From Actinomycetota bacterium (lineage in GTDB: Bacteria; Actinomycetota; Thermoleophilia; Gaiellales; Gaiellaceae), in assembly GCA_005884575.1 (NCBI GenBank), contig VAWW01000009.1, positions 1-64,000 of the forward strand: 64,000 bases of DNA. Reading direction: 5' to 3'. The notes under the pieces were generated by a model. It searched no databases and was not told the origin of the DNA. It saw nothing but the letters and a program-made list of their open reading frames with translations. This document shows, piece after piece, positions 1 to 8,446 of the stretch (positions are counted from its first letter, which is position 1; the number at the start of each line of letters is the position of its first letter). The translations under genes were made by a program, and so were the position numbers.

Positions 1-1613
<1,613 letters not shown>

Positions 1614-1660
1614 TCGGCTCCGAACGAAAGCTGCCGCTTTCGGTCGGGGTCTAGGTACGC

Positions 1661-1693
1661 AGCGAAGGGGCCGGCCAAGCCGGCCCCTTCGCT
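1661..1693 (+). terminator. Intrinsic-type terminator of groEL
   Basis: A perfect 15-bp inverted repeat (AGCGAAGGGGCCGGC and its complement) encloses a 3-nt CAA loop, 47 bp after the groEL stop. There is no U-tract, which is common for terminators in GC-rich actinobacteria. A weaker hairpin (CGAAAG/CTTTCG, 1625-1642) precedes it. Confidence 0.85.
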
Positions 1694-2128
1694 GTTCATG
1701 GAGGGGTGCTCGGCGGCTGGCCCTGCTGCGCGGGTCGGGGTGCGAAAGGCGTGCATCCCGCCCCGCGTGTGTTCGGGGCGCCGTCTAAGAGCAGAGAGCG
1801 CTCTTAGCCGTCGCCCAAGGCATGGTGGTTTTGGCGTAGCCGCGAACTCACGCGCCTGCGGATGCACGTTTCTTGCACCCGCGGGCGCGCCACGCTTCGG
1901 CGACCCTCGGCAACAGGCACGCGCAACCCTCAGCCGGCGGAGGCGCGACCGCGCTCGCGCCGGAGCCACGCCCAACAACCCGCCAGGCGCAGGAGGGGGT
2001 CCCGGGGAACCTCGGTTCCCCCGGCAAAAAGAAACGGCACCTGGGGGAGGCGCCGTTTCGAGGGGGTGGGGAGGTGGGTCGCTCCCTCTATCGGCGAAAT
2101 TGCGACCCACCTTTAGCCCCAGTTTTCG
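1694..2128. other. Intergenic region of about 435 bp with several hairpins, no convincing gene
   Basis: Reading frames that cross this stretch are Arg/Pro/Ala-rich shadows with no recognisable domain. It contains short inverted repeats: CTAAGAGC/GCTCTTAG (1785-1807), GGGGAAC/GTTCCCC (2004-2021), GAAACGGC/GCCGTTTC (2031-2059) and the longer hairpin listed at 2073-2111. It could be a degraded element or hold an unrecognised structured RNA; nothing in it matches an RNA family I can name. Confidence 0.5.
2073..2111 (-). terminator. Hairpin downstream of the BNR-repeat gene, probable terminator
   Basis: A perfect 10-bp inverted repeat, GGTGGGTCGC/GCGACCCACC, has a 19-nt loop and lies 17 bp beyond the stop of the leftward gene at 2129. 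It could also stop rightward transcripts that read past groEL. Confidence 0.55.
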
Positions 2129-4012
2129 TTACGGGGTCTGGCCTCCGTAGATGTTCTGGTCGAGGCCGCCGTCCCTCGGGCACGTGTCGCTCGTCCAGGC
2201 GCTGCTGGCCGTCATCGTGCGGCACTGGAAGACGTCCGCGGCGTCGTTGCTCCCGGTCTCCGTTTCGCGCTGGTCGTCGCCGGCCTTCGTGTCGCGCCAG
2301 TCCGTCCAGACGCCGTACGAGAAGTCGCCGACCGAGCTGATCCAGAGGTAGTCGCCGGCGAACGGGATCGTCCGGACGGCGAATTGCTCGTAGTTACCGT
2401 TCGACGTCACGTCCGTGACGCGTACGGCGGTGCTCCACGTCGCTCCCGCGTTCTGAGAGCTCGTCGCGAAGATGTCGAGCGCGGCCACCGTCGAGCCGTC
2501 GGCGCAGTTGCCGACCGGACGCATCGGGCTGTAGCACGAGTCGAGACGCGTGTCCCACCACAGCGCGTGCAGCTTGCCCCCGCTGGCGGAGATGTCCGGG
2601 AAGAGCTGGAGCCCCGCCGGCTGGTTGTCGAGCACGATCGGCGTCGTGTGCGTCCCCGACGCGCCGTCGAAGCGCGTGAAGTAGATCGCCGACTGGCTTC
2701 CGGTGCCCGGCTCGATGGAGCCGTACGTGGTTCCCGTCGGGACCTCCGTCCCCGGCTTCGTCGGGTCATAGACGATGTAGATCCACTCGTGGGCCTTGTC
2801 CGACTGATCGGCAGTAGAGCGCGGCTGCGTGTCCTTGCGGAAGAACGTGTAGCCGGACTTGCAGGCACTGTCGAAGTCGCCGCAATCGCCCACGGTCGAG
2901 CCGGGTTTGGCCGCTTCGTCCTCCGGCGAGGGCGGATCGTCGCGTCCGGTCTGCGCAGGCGTCGGCTGCGGCCCGGCGATGTCCTGTGCGTCGTACTGGA
3001 TGAAGCCGAGGATCGACTGCGGCCGCGTGAACGACTTGCCGCAGTCGGTCGACTTCACGTACTGCACCGCGTTGTCCGCGTGCCCCTGCGTCGATGCGTA
3101 CTGGCGGTAGGTCACGTAGACGTTGCCGTTGCCGGTCACACTGATGTCCGGGAACTGCACGTCCTTGACGCTCGGTGTGAGGTTGAGCGGATTCGAGAAG
3201 GTGACGCCGTGGTCGGTCGACCGGCTGAAGTAGATGTTGTTGGTTCCGCTTCCGGTGAAGCGCGACCACGAGAAATAGACGTTGCCGTCGCAGCGGCCGA
3301 GCGTCCGGTCGGCCTCGATCGCAGTCTTGTCGTTGAACTTGCCGAGCAGGTTCGGCGCTGAAGAGCCGCGCGCGATCACTGTCGTTCCGTAGTACTCCTT
3401 CCCGTCGTTGATGGTCGGGCCGGCTTCGCCTCCCGAATTGCGGAAGCGGGCCACGAACACGTCGCCAATCGTCTTCTTTGTGCCGGCCGGATCGTCGGAG
3501 GTCTCGGAGCCGAAGAACGCGCGGCCGTGGGCGTCCCACGCGATGACCGGGTCGCCCGAGCTCGCTGTCCGCGCCTGCGAGAGCGCCGCGTACGGGGACT
3601 TGTCGCCCGGATAGCCCGGCACCAGCGAGCTGACGAAGCTCTGGCCCGCGTCCTGCGAGCGGTAGTAGCCGAGCCAGATCGGCCCGGCGGGAATCGGCGC
3701 GCCGTTCGCATCGACGCCGTTGTTATAGGTACCGCAATAGTCGTTCGAGCTGCCGAGGATCACTTGCGTGTTGCGCGGGTCGATCTCCACGGCCGGCTCG
3801 TTCTGGCGGCCGAATGACCGCGTGCACTCGGTCAGCGTCGCGTCGGTATACGGGACGCCGGTGTTCATGGTGTAAACGCTCACGTAGCCTGCGCCGCCGC
3901 ACGTTCCGGCGCAGTCGTTCGAGAGCCGCACGTTGGTGCCCGGCGCGGCTCCTGCAAAGCCGACGACGAGCAGCGCGGCGCCTACGACGAACGCCGCCAC
4001 GGACTTCCTCAT
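2129..4012 (-). CDS. Secreted sialidase-like (BNR/Asp-box repeat) protein
   Basis: 627 residues with a clear Sec signal peptide (MRKSV, then a hydrophobic run to about residue 23 and an AGAAPG cleavage region), so it is exported. Four Asp-box motifs of the S-x-D-x-G-x-[TS]-[WF] kind are visible: SQDAGQSF, STDHGVTF, STDCGKSF and SQNAGATW. They mark the blades of a six-bladed beta-propeller as in sialidases and other BNR proteins. I do not see the full sialidase catalytic set (arginine triad, Tyr/Glu pair), so hydrolase activity is not claimed; many actinobacterial BNR proteins of this size are uncharacterised exoproteins. Paired cysteines suggest disulfides. Single transcription unit, ending at the hairpin 2073-2111. 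Confidence 0.8.
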   Translation of the reverse strand: MRKSVAAFVVGAALLVVGFAGAAPGTNVRLSNDCAGTCGGAGYVSVYTMNTGVPYTDATLTECTRSFGRQNEPAVEIDPRNTQVILGSSNDYCGTYNNGVDANGAPIPAGPIWLGYYRSQDAGQSFVSSLVPGYPGDKSPYAALSQARTASSGDPVIAWDAHGRAFFGSETSDDPAGTKKTIGDVFVARFRNSGGEAGPTINDGKEYYGTTVIARGSSAPNLLGKFNDKTAIEADRTLGRCDGNVYFSWSRFTGSGTNNIYFSRSTDHGVTFSNPLNLTPSVKDVQFPDISVTGNGNVYVTYRQYASTQGHADNAVQYVKSTDCGKSFTRPQSILGFIQYDAQDIAGPQPTPAQTGRDDPPSPEDEAAKPGSTVGDCGDFDSACKSGYTFFRKDTQPRSTADQSDKAHEWIYIVYDPTKPGTEVPTGTTYGSIEPGTGSQSAIYFTRFDGASGTHTTPIVLDNQPAGLQLFPDISASGGKLHALWWDTRLDSCYSPMRPVGNCADGSTVAALDIFATSSQNAGATWSTAVRVTDVTSNGNYEQFAVRTIPFAGDYLWISSVGDFSYGVWTDWRDTKAGDDQRETETGSNDAADVFQCRTMTASSAWTSDTCPRDGGLDQNIYGGQTP

Positions 4013-4085
4013 CTCGCTCCTCCCCTTCCCGTGTGGAACTGGCTGGGGCGTTTTACGGTTCCCGGAGGGTAAAAGTCAAGCCGGG

Positions 4086-4697
4086 TCAGAAGCCGTAACG
4101 CTCTTCCTTCCTGTAATCCGCCTCGTTGTGGTAGCCGTAGCGCTCCCAGAAGCCCGGCTGATCCGTCGTCCGCAGCTCGAGCGCGCGCAGCCACTTGGCG
4201 CTCTTCCAGAAGTACTTGCTCGGGACGACGAGCCGCAGCGGCCAGCCGTGTTCGGGCGTCAACTCCTCTCCGCCGGCCGCCCACGCGACGAGCGCGTTCT
4301 CGTCGTCGAGCGCCGCGAGCGGGACGTTCGACGTGAAGCCTTGCTCCGCATGCGCGAGCACATAGCGCGCGCCCGGCTTCGGCTTCACGAGCTCGGCGAG
4401 GTCTCGCCAGTGGACGCCGGTGAAGCTCGTGTCGAAGCGGCTCCAGCGCGTCACGCAGTGGATGTCGATCGTGACCTCCGTCTGCGGCAACTGCTTCAGC
4501 TCGTCCAGCGTCAGCCGCAGCGGCTCCTCGACCTCGCCCTTGACCTTGAAGTCCCAGGTCGCGAGGTCGACGTCAGGCACCTCCCCTGCGTGCAGGACGG
4601 GCCACTTCTCGGTCAGGTACTGACCGGGCGGCAGGCGCGCGGGGTCGTAGCCGGCGTCGATCACCTTCTGCTCGGCCTTCGAACGGAAGAGTGGCAT
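4086..4697 (-). CDS. Molybdopterin-dependent oxidoreductase, sulfite-oxidase fold
   Basis: 203-residue protein of the oxidoreductase molybdopterin-binding family (SUOX/YedY fold). The conserved Mo-ligand cysteine sits at residue 81 in IDIHCVTRWSRFD, followed by the usual GVHW and HAEQGFTSN segments and GWPLRLVVPSKYFWKSAKW near the C-terminus. No Tat or Sec signal is visible, so unlike MsrP/YedY it is probably cytosolic. The dimerisation domain and heme domain of sulfite oxidases are absent, as usual for the short bacterial members. The substrate cannot be told from the sequence. Its ATG is 15 bp from the divergent start of ygfZ. Confidence 0.85.
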   Translation of the reverse strand: MPLFRSKAEQKVIDAGYDPARLPPGQYLTEKWPVLHAGEVPDVDLATWDFKVKGEVEEPLRLTLDELKQLPQTEVTIDIHCVTRWSRFDTSFTGVHWRDLAELVKPKPGARYVLAHAEQGFTSNVPLAALDDENALVAWAAGGEELTPEHGWPLRLVVPSKYFWKSAKWLRALELRTTDQPGFWERYGYHNEADYRKEERYGF

Positions 4698-4711
4698 CGA
4701 TTTCTAGACTA

Positions 4712-5512
4712 ATGAGCGTGGAGATCGCGACGCGAGAGCGGGCGTACGTGCGGGTGGCAGGGCCCGACGCCGAGGACTACCTGCAACGCATGGTCTCGAA
4801 CGACGTCGAGGCGCTGGCGGAGGGAGAGTCCTGTGCGGCGCTGCTGCTGACGCCGAAGGCACGCGTGATCGCCCCCGTCGTGGTGCTGCGGCGCGGGCCG
4901 GAGGACTTCCTGCTCCTGACCGAGCCGGATCTCGGCGAGCCGCTGCGCGCGCACCTCGCCCGCATGCGGATGCGCGCGCGCTGCGAGATCGAGCCGGAGA
5001 AGCATACGTCGGCGCTCGTCTTCGGCGGCGAGGGCGGGATTCCGACGCATGAGTTCGGCGACCCCGCGGTGGAGCTGATCGACGCCGACCTGGAGCCGAC
5101 GCTCGACGCGGCCGAGCTCGAACGCCTCCGCATCGAGGCGGGAACGCCTGCGTGGGGCAAGGAGATCGACGAGCGAGTGCTGCCGGCCGAGGCCGGGCTG
5201 ACAGCGACGCACGTCAGCTTCACGAAGGGCTGCTATCCCGGACAGGAGCCGGTCGCGCGGCTGCACCATCGCGGCAAGGCGAACCGGACGCTGCGCGTGC
5301 TCGAGGTCGAAGCCCCCGAGCCGCCGCCGTACGACGCCGAGCTGACGTGGAAGGGCAAGCCGGTCGGCCGCGTCACGAGCGTCGCGCGGCGCCCCGACGG
5401 CGCGCTCGTCGGACTCGCGTACGTGCGCGTCGAAGTCCCCGAAGAGGCGATCCTTTCAGTCGAACCGGCCGGATCTGCCCGCGGCTACACTGTCTCCCCT
5501 GCGCGCCCGTAG
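4712..5512 (+). CDS. ygfZ: YgfZ/GcvT-like folate-binding protein
   Basis: 266 residues from ATG 4712; an in-frame GTG at 4691 lies inside the divergent gene and is less likely. The family signature KGCYPGQEP, with the reactive Cys of YgfZ, is at about residues 173-181. The N-terminal half resembles the aminomethyltransferase fold (VRVAGPDAEDYLQRMVSNDV). YgfZ proteins bind tetrahydrofolate and support repair or assembly of certain Fe-S enzymes, including the tRNA thiomethylase MiaB. The last ten bases of the gene, including its stop, form the first ten bases of the downstream tRNA gene, so the mRNA and the mature tRNA cannot both come from one transcript. Confidence 0.9.
   Translation: MSVEIATRERAYVRVAGPDAEDYLQRMVSNDVEALAEGESCAALLLTPKARVIAPVVVLRRGPEDFLLLTEPDLGEPLRAHLARMRMRARCEIEPEKHTSALVFGGEGGIPTHEFGDPAVELIDADLEPTLDAAELERLRIEAGTPAWGKEIDERVLPAEAGLTATHVSFTKGCYPGQEPVARLHHRGKANRTLRVLEVEAPEPPPYDAELTWKGKPVGRVTSVARRPDGALVGLAYVRVEVPEEAILSVEPAGSARGYTVSPARP
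5486..5491 (+). promoter_or_regulatory. Likely -10 box of the tRNA-Arg gene
   Basis: TACACT lies 11 nt before the first base of the mature tRNA and inside the ygfZ reading frame. This is a normal distance for a short tRNA 5' leader. No good -35 was found at standard spacing. Confidence 0.5.
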
Positions 5513-5575
5513 CTCAGGGGATAGAGCGCTGCCCTGCGGAGGCAGAGGTCGCATGTTCGAATCATGCCGGGCGCA
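5503..5575 (+). tRNA. tRNA-Arg with anticodon GCG
   Basis: 73-nt cloverleaf with a perfect 7-bp acceptor stem (GCGCCCG/CGGGCGC) plus discriminator A, D-stem GCTC/GAGC with an A-rich loop, anticodon stem CTGCC/GGCAG, loop CTGCGGA, 5-nt variable loop, and T-arm GCATG-TTCGAAT-CATGC. U33 is present and positions 34-36 read GCG, pairing with Arg codon CGC (and CGU by wobble). CCA is not encoded. The acceptor stem and the C-U-x-C-G-G-A loop resemble the usual bacterial tRNA-Arg(ACG), but with G rather than A at position 34, so it would not be a substrate for A-to-I editing by TadA. The gene overlaps the ygfZ stop codon. Confidence 0.93.
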
Positions 5576-5609
5576 TACCAGTGTGAGCCGGCGCTAGTGG
5601 GCTCGGCCC

Positions 5610-5930
5610 GTGGAGTTCCGCCACGTTCTCAGCCGCCGCCGGATGGTGCGGAACAATGCGCCCAAGCATGTCGACGACGGCGCCGCGCTCATGCTGATCC
5701 TCCTCGCGGCGACAGACGAAGGCCTCGCAGCCGGTGTCTACGGATTCGGTGTCGAGGACCAGGAGCAGGTGCGCGAGCTCCTGGGCATTCCGTCGGACGT
5801 CGCGGTGCTCGCCGGGATCACGATCGGTGTCCAGGCCGACGATTCCGGCTGGAGCGCGCTCGCGGGCCGGCGCCCGCGCCCGCGCCGGCCGCTCGACGAG
5901 CTCGTTCGCTGGGAGCGCTGGGGCTCGTAG
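5610..5930 (+). pseudogene. Nitroreductase-family remnant with large internal deletion
   Basis: The first dozen residues (MEFRHVLSRRRMVRN) match the start of FMN-dependent nitroreductases, where the R-R-M-V-R segment binds the flavin phosphate. After a few residues it jumps to what looks like the C-terminal third of such proteins (AALMLILLAATDEGLAAG, then DQEQVRELLGIPSDV and RPLDELVRWERW). At 106 residues it is about half the normal 190-220, and the central FMN/substrate region is missing. I infer a deletion remnant; a short functional derivative cannot be excluded. It directly follows the tRNA. Confidence 0.6.
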
Positions 5931-6001
5931 CCGGGAAGAGAAGCACGCGGAAAATCGTCTAGCTCTCCAGACGAGCGCGACACGCGCCGCCGTCAAGGAC
6001 G

Positions 6002-6916
6002 ATGACCGCCGCCGACACACGACCGACACGGGCCTCCGATTCGCTCGAGCGAGAGAAGTGGGAAGCCGAGCGCGCGTTCCGCGAGCGCGAGATCGCGATC
6101 AAGGAACGGGAACAGGAGAAGCAGGAGGCCGACCTGGCGCTTGCCCAGAAGGAGCGCGCCGCATCTCGCTGGAAGAATCCGCTCGTGGTCGCCATCCTCG
6201 CGGCGGCAGTTGCAGCGATGGGCAACGCACTCGTTGCGTACCTCAACGGTGCATCGCAAACGAAGCTCGAACGACAGAAATCCGAACAGGCGCGCATCCT
6301 CGAGATGATCAAGACGGGCAGTCCGGACAAGGCGGCCGAGAACTTGCGGTTCCTGGTGGACGCCGGACTCATCCGTGATGCGGGCATCCGCCGGGACCTG
6401 ACCGCCTTTCTCGACAGGCGAAAACCCGGTAGTGGTCCGGCACTGCCATCTGCCTTCGCCGCGGCAAAGCTCGTCTCGAGGTTCGAAGGGATAAGCCTGA
6501 CGCCGTACAAGGACCCCTTCGGTGTGACGGTCATCGGCGCCGAGCACGTCCTTACGCAAAACGAGCTTCGGTCGGGCAAGGTGGTCATCGGCGGGAGGAG
6601 TGTGGACTTCCGATCGGGGATAACTCGGCAACAAGCGGACGAGCTGCTGCAACAAGACCTCGATCCGGTACGGAAGAAGATCGACAAGCTCGTGACGGTG
6701 AAGCTCACCATGAATCAGAAGGCTGCCCTGACTTCGTTCGTCTACAACGTGGGCTCGGCAGGTCTTCAGGGGAGCAACCTGCTGAAAAAGCTCAACGCCG
6801 GCAAGTACGGCGAGGTTCCCGCCGAAATGATGAAGTGGGTACAGGCAGGTGGAAGGAAACTTCCCGTTCTGGTCGAGCGAAGACGCAGTGAGGTCGCGCT
6901 CTGGAACAAGCAGTGA
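6002..6916 (+). CDS. Phage-type lysozyme (GH24) with N-terminal coiled coil and membrane anchor
   Basis: 304 residues. Residues 14-56 are a charged, heptad-like helix (EREKWEAERAFREREIAIK), followed by one hydrophobic segment at about 60-81 and then a linker. From about residue 155 the sequence matches T4-type lysozyme: FEGISLTPYKD supplies the catalytic Glu (162) and Asp (171), followed by the G-x-x-x-IG segment. MNQKAALTSFVYNVGSAGL is the typical GH24 helix. Expected role is cleavage of peptidoglycan MurNAc-GlcNAc bonds. The canonical TIGYGH block is altered (VTVIGAEHV). Base and codon use is visibly less GC-biased than the neighbours, which with the adjoining tRNA suggests transfer, perhaps from a phage. 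Confidence 0.8.
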   Translation: MTAADTRPTRASDSLEREKWEAERAFREREIAIKEREQEKQEADLALAQKERAASRWKNPLVVAILAAAVAAMGNALVAYLNGASQTKLERQKSEQARILEMIKTGSPDKAAENLRFLVDAGLIRDAGIRRDLTAFLDRRKPGSGPALPSAFAAAKLVSRFEGISLTPYKDPFGVTVIGAEHVLTQNELRSGKVVIGGRSVDFRSGITRQQADELLQQDLDPVRKKIDKLVTVKLTMNQKAALTSFVYNVGSAGLQGSNLLKKLNAGKYGEVPAEMMKWVQAGGRKLPVLVERRRSEVALWNKQ

Positions 6917-6963
6917 TGCTGGATCGGCACGGTTTCGTCGCAATTCCGTGCGCGCCGGCCCCG

Positions 6964-6969
6964 TAGCGT
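6964..6969 (+). promoter_or_regulatory. -10 box, leaderless start of gene at 6976
   Basis: TAGCGT is followed by a 6-nt spacer and then the GTG start, with no Shine-Dalgarno sequence. Confidence 0.5.
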
Positions 6970-6975
6970 CATGCT

Positions 6976-7449
6976 GTGCGTTCACTCCCGCTGCTCCTCG
7001 GCGCCGCGGCGTTCGTCCTCGTCCTGCTCGTTGCGCTGCCGCGCTGCGCGCGACGCCCGGCGGAGCCGGCGGTCCGCGCGAGCTGGACGCTGACGCCCGG
7101 CGTCCTCAACCCCGATGTCACGCAGTGGACGATCCGCTCGACGATCTGCGTCCGCGGCTGGACCCGGACGGTTCGCCCGCCGAGCGACTACACCTCGCAC
7201 CTCAAGCTCGAGCAGATGCGCGCGTACGGGCTCGGCGGCAGCCCGCGCGACTTCCAGGAGGACCACCTGATCAGCCTCGAGCTCGGCGGCCATCCGACCG
7301 ACCCGCGCAACCTCTGGCCTGAGCCGTATCCACGGGCCGCCGACGTCGACGCGATCGAGAACGAGCTCAACGACGCGGTCTGCTCCGGACGGATGTCGCT
7401 CGACGCGGCGCAGCGCAAGGAATCCGCCCTCAAGCACGAAAAGGGATAA
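6976..7449 (+). CDS. Secreted or membrane-anchored protein with HNH-like DHL motif
   Basis: 157 residues starting at GTG with a hydrophobic signal/anchor (LLLGAAAFVLVLLVALP). The body contains NPDVTQWTIRSTICVRGWT and a motif DHLISLELGG followed by DPRNLWPEP. That D-H plus downstream N pattern resembles the beta-beta-alpha metal region of HNH-type nucleases, and this conserved protein is common in bacteria. Nuclease activity is an inference; no second catalytic His in a standard HNH position is certain. Two cysteines could form a disulfide outside the cell. It stands alone downstream of the lysozyme gene. Confidence 0.6.
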   Translation: MRSLPLLLGAAAFVLVLLVALPRCARRPAEPAVRASWTLTPGVLNPDVTQWTIRSTICVRGWTRTVRPPSDYTSHLKLEQMRAYGLGGSPRDFQEDHLISLELGGHPTDPRNLWPEPYPRAADVDAIENELNDAVCSGRMSLDAAQRKESALKHEKG

Positions 7450-7474
7450 GGCTGGGCCGGGCGAACCCCGGAGC

Positions 7475-7999
7475 GTGCCCGACATCCCCGACACGATCGT
7501 CGTCAGGCGGCACCGCGACCTCGTCGGTCGCCGCCACGAGATCTGGGTCCGGCGCGGGCTGCTCGCCCTCGTCGGCGCCGTGCTCGCGCTCGGGCTCGCG
7601 GACGTCTTCGGGCAGAGCCCGACGACGGACAAGGCGGAGGCGGACGCCGCGACGCTGAAGATCGTCGCGCCGGCGAGCATTCGCGGCGGGCTCATGTACC
7701 AGTGCCGTTTCGACGTCCACGCGAACCGCGAGCTGAAGAAGGCGACGCTTGTGCTCGACAAGGGATGGCTGCAGGGGCTGACGATCAACACGATCGAGCC
7801 GTCGCCGCTCGGCGAGGGGAGCCGCAACGGCAGCCTCGTCCTCGAGCTCGGGCACATCCCTGCCGGCGACGTCTACTCGCTCTACATCCAGTACCAGGTG
7901 AACCCGACCACGGTCGGCCGCCGCAGCCAGGTCGCCGAGCTCGCGGACAACGGCAAGACGATCTTCCGCATCCACCGCAAGCTGACCGTCTTCCCCTAG
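7475..7999 (+). CDS. Membrane-anchored protein of unknown function
   Basis: 174 residues: a basic cytoplasmic N-terminus, one transmembrane helix (LLALVGAVLALGLADVFG, about residues 29-46) and an extracytoplasmic beta-rich domain (KIVAPASIRGGLMYQCRF, then IPAGDVYSLYIQYQVNPT). No family recognised. Its stop is 3 bp from the start of the DUF421 gene, so the two are probably co-transcribed and may act together at the membrane. Confidence 0.65.
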   Translation: MPDIPDTIVVRRHRDLVGRRHEIWVRRGLLALVGAVLALGLADVFGQSPTTDKAEADAATLKIVAPASIRGGLMYQCRFDVHANRELKKATLVLDKGWLQGLTINTIEPSPLGEGSRNGSLVLELGHIPAGDVYSLYIQYQVNPTTVGRRSQVAELADNGKTIFRIHRKLTVFP

Positions 8000-8002
8000 C
8001 CC

Positions 8003-8446
8003 ATGGACATCGTCCTCCGCGCAACGTTCGCCTTTGCGTTCATCGTCTTCCTGACGCGCATCGCCGGCCGGAAGGAGCTCAGCTCGCTCGAGCCGATCGA
8101 CCTGATCCTCCTCGTCGTCATGGGCGACCTGATCCAGCAGGGTGTGACGCAGAGCGACTACTCCGTGACGGGCCTCGTACTCGCCGTCGGCACGTTTGGG
8201 GTCCTTCAGGCGACGACCTCGTGGGCCGCGTTTCGCTTCGGCCCGTTTCGCAAGCTCGTCGACGGCGAGCCGATCGTCGTGATGCAGGACGGGAAGGTTC
8301 TCGAGGCGAACCTGCGGCGCGAGCGAATCAGCCTCGAGGATCTCGCGGAGGAGATGCGCGGCCAGCAGCTCGCGTCGTTCGACGACGTCGCGTGGGCGGT
8401 GCTGGAGTCGAACGGCAAGATCAGCTTCATCCCGAAGACGCGCTGA
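8003..8446 (+). CDS. DUF421 (YetF-like) membrane protein
   Basis: 147 residues with two or three N-terminal transmembrane helices, the conserved GRKELSSLEPIDLILLVVMG segment, and a C-terminal cytoplasmic domain with LVDGEPIVVMQDGKVLEANL and RISLEDLAEEMR, all diagnostic of DUF421/YetF. The biochemical function of the family is not established. It is shorter than Bacillus YetF-type proteins (about 220) but typical for the minimal form. It overlaps the next gene (TGATG). Confidence 0.85.
   Translation: MDIVLRATFAFAFIVFLTRIAGRKELSSLEPIDLILLVVMGDLIQQGVTQSDYSVTGLVLAVGTFGVLQATTSWAAFRFGPFRKLVDGEPIVVMQDGKVLEANLRRERISLEDLAEEMRGQQLASFDDVAWAVLESNGKISFIPKTR

Noticed and set aside
1698-2340. Rightward reading frames in the gap after groEL
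   Set aside because: Arg/Pro-rich with no motif, no promoter or ribosome-binding site, and running into the antisense of the BNR gene.
2384-3361. 325-codon rightward frame opposite the BNR-repeat gene
   Set aside because: Arg/Val-rich shadow; the minus strand has signal peptide and Asp-box repeats.
2129-4012. Calling the BNR protein an exo-alpha-sialidase
   Set aside because: Asp-boxes alone do not show the catalytic residues; only a sialidase-like fold is claimed.
5576-7474. Complete prophage or integrase next to tRNA-Arg
   Set aside because: No integrase, no phage structural genes and no repeat of the tRNA 3' end were found; only a possible relic is reported.
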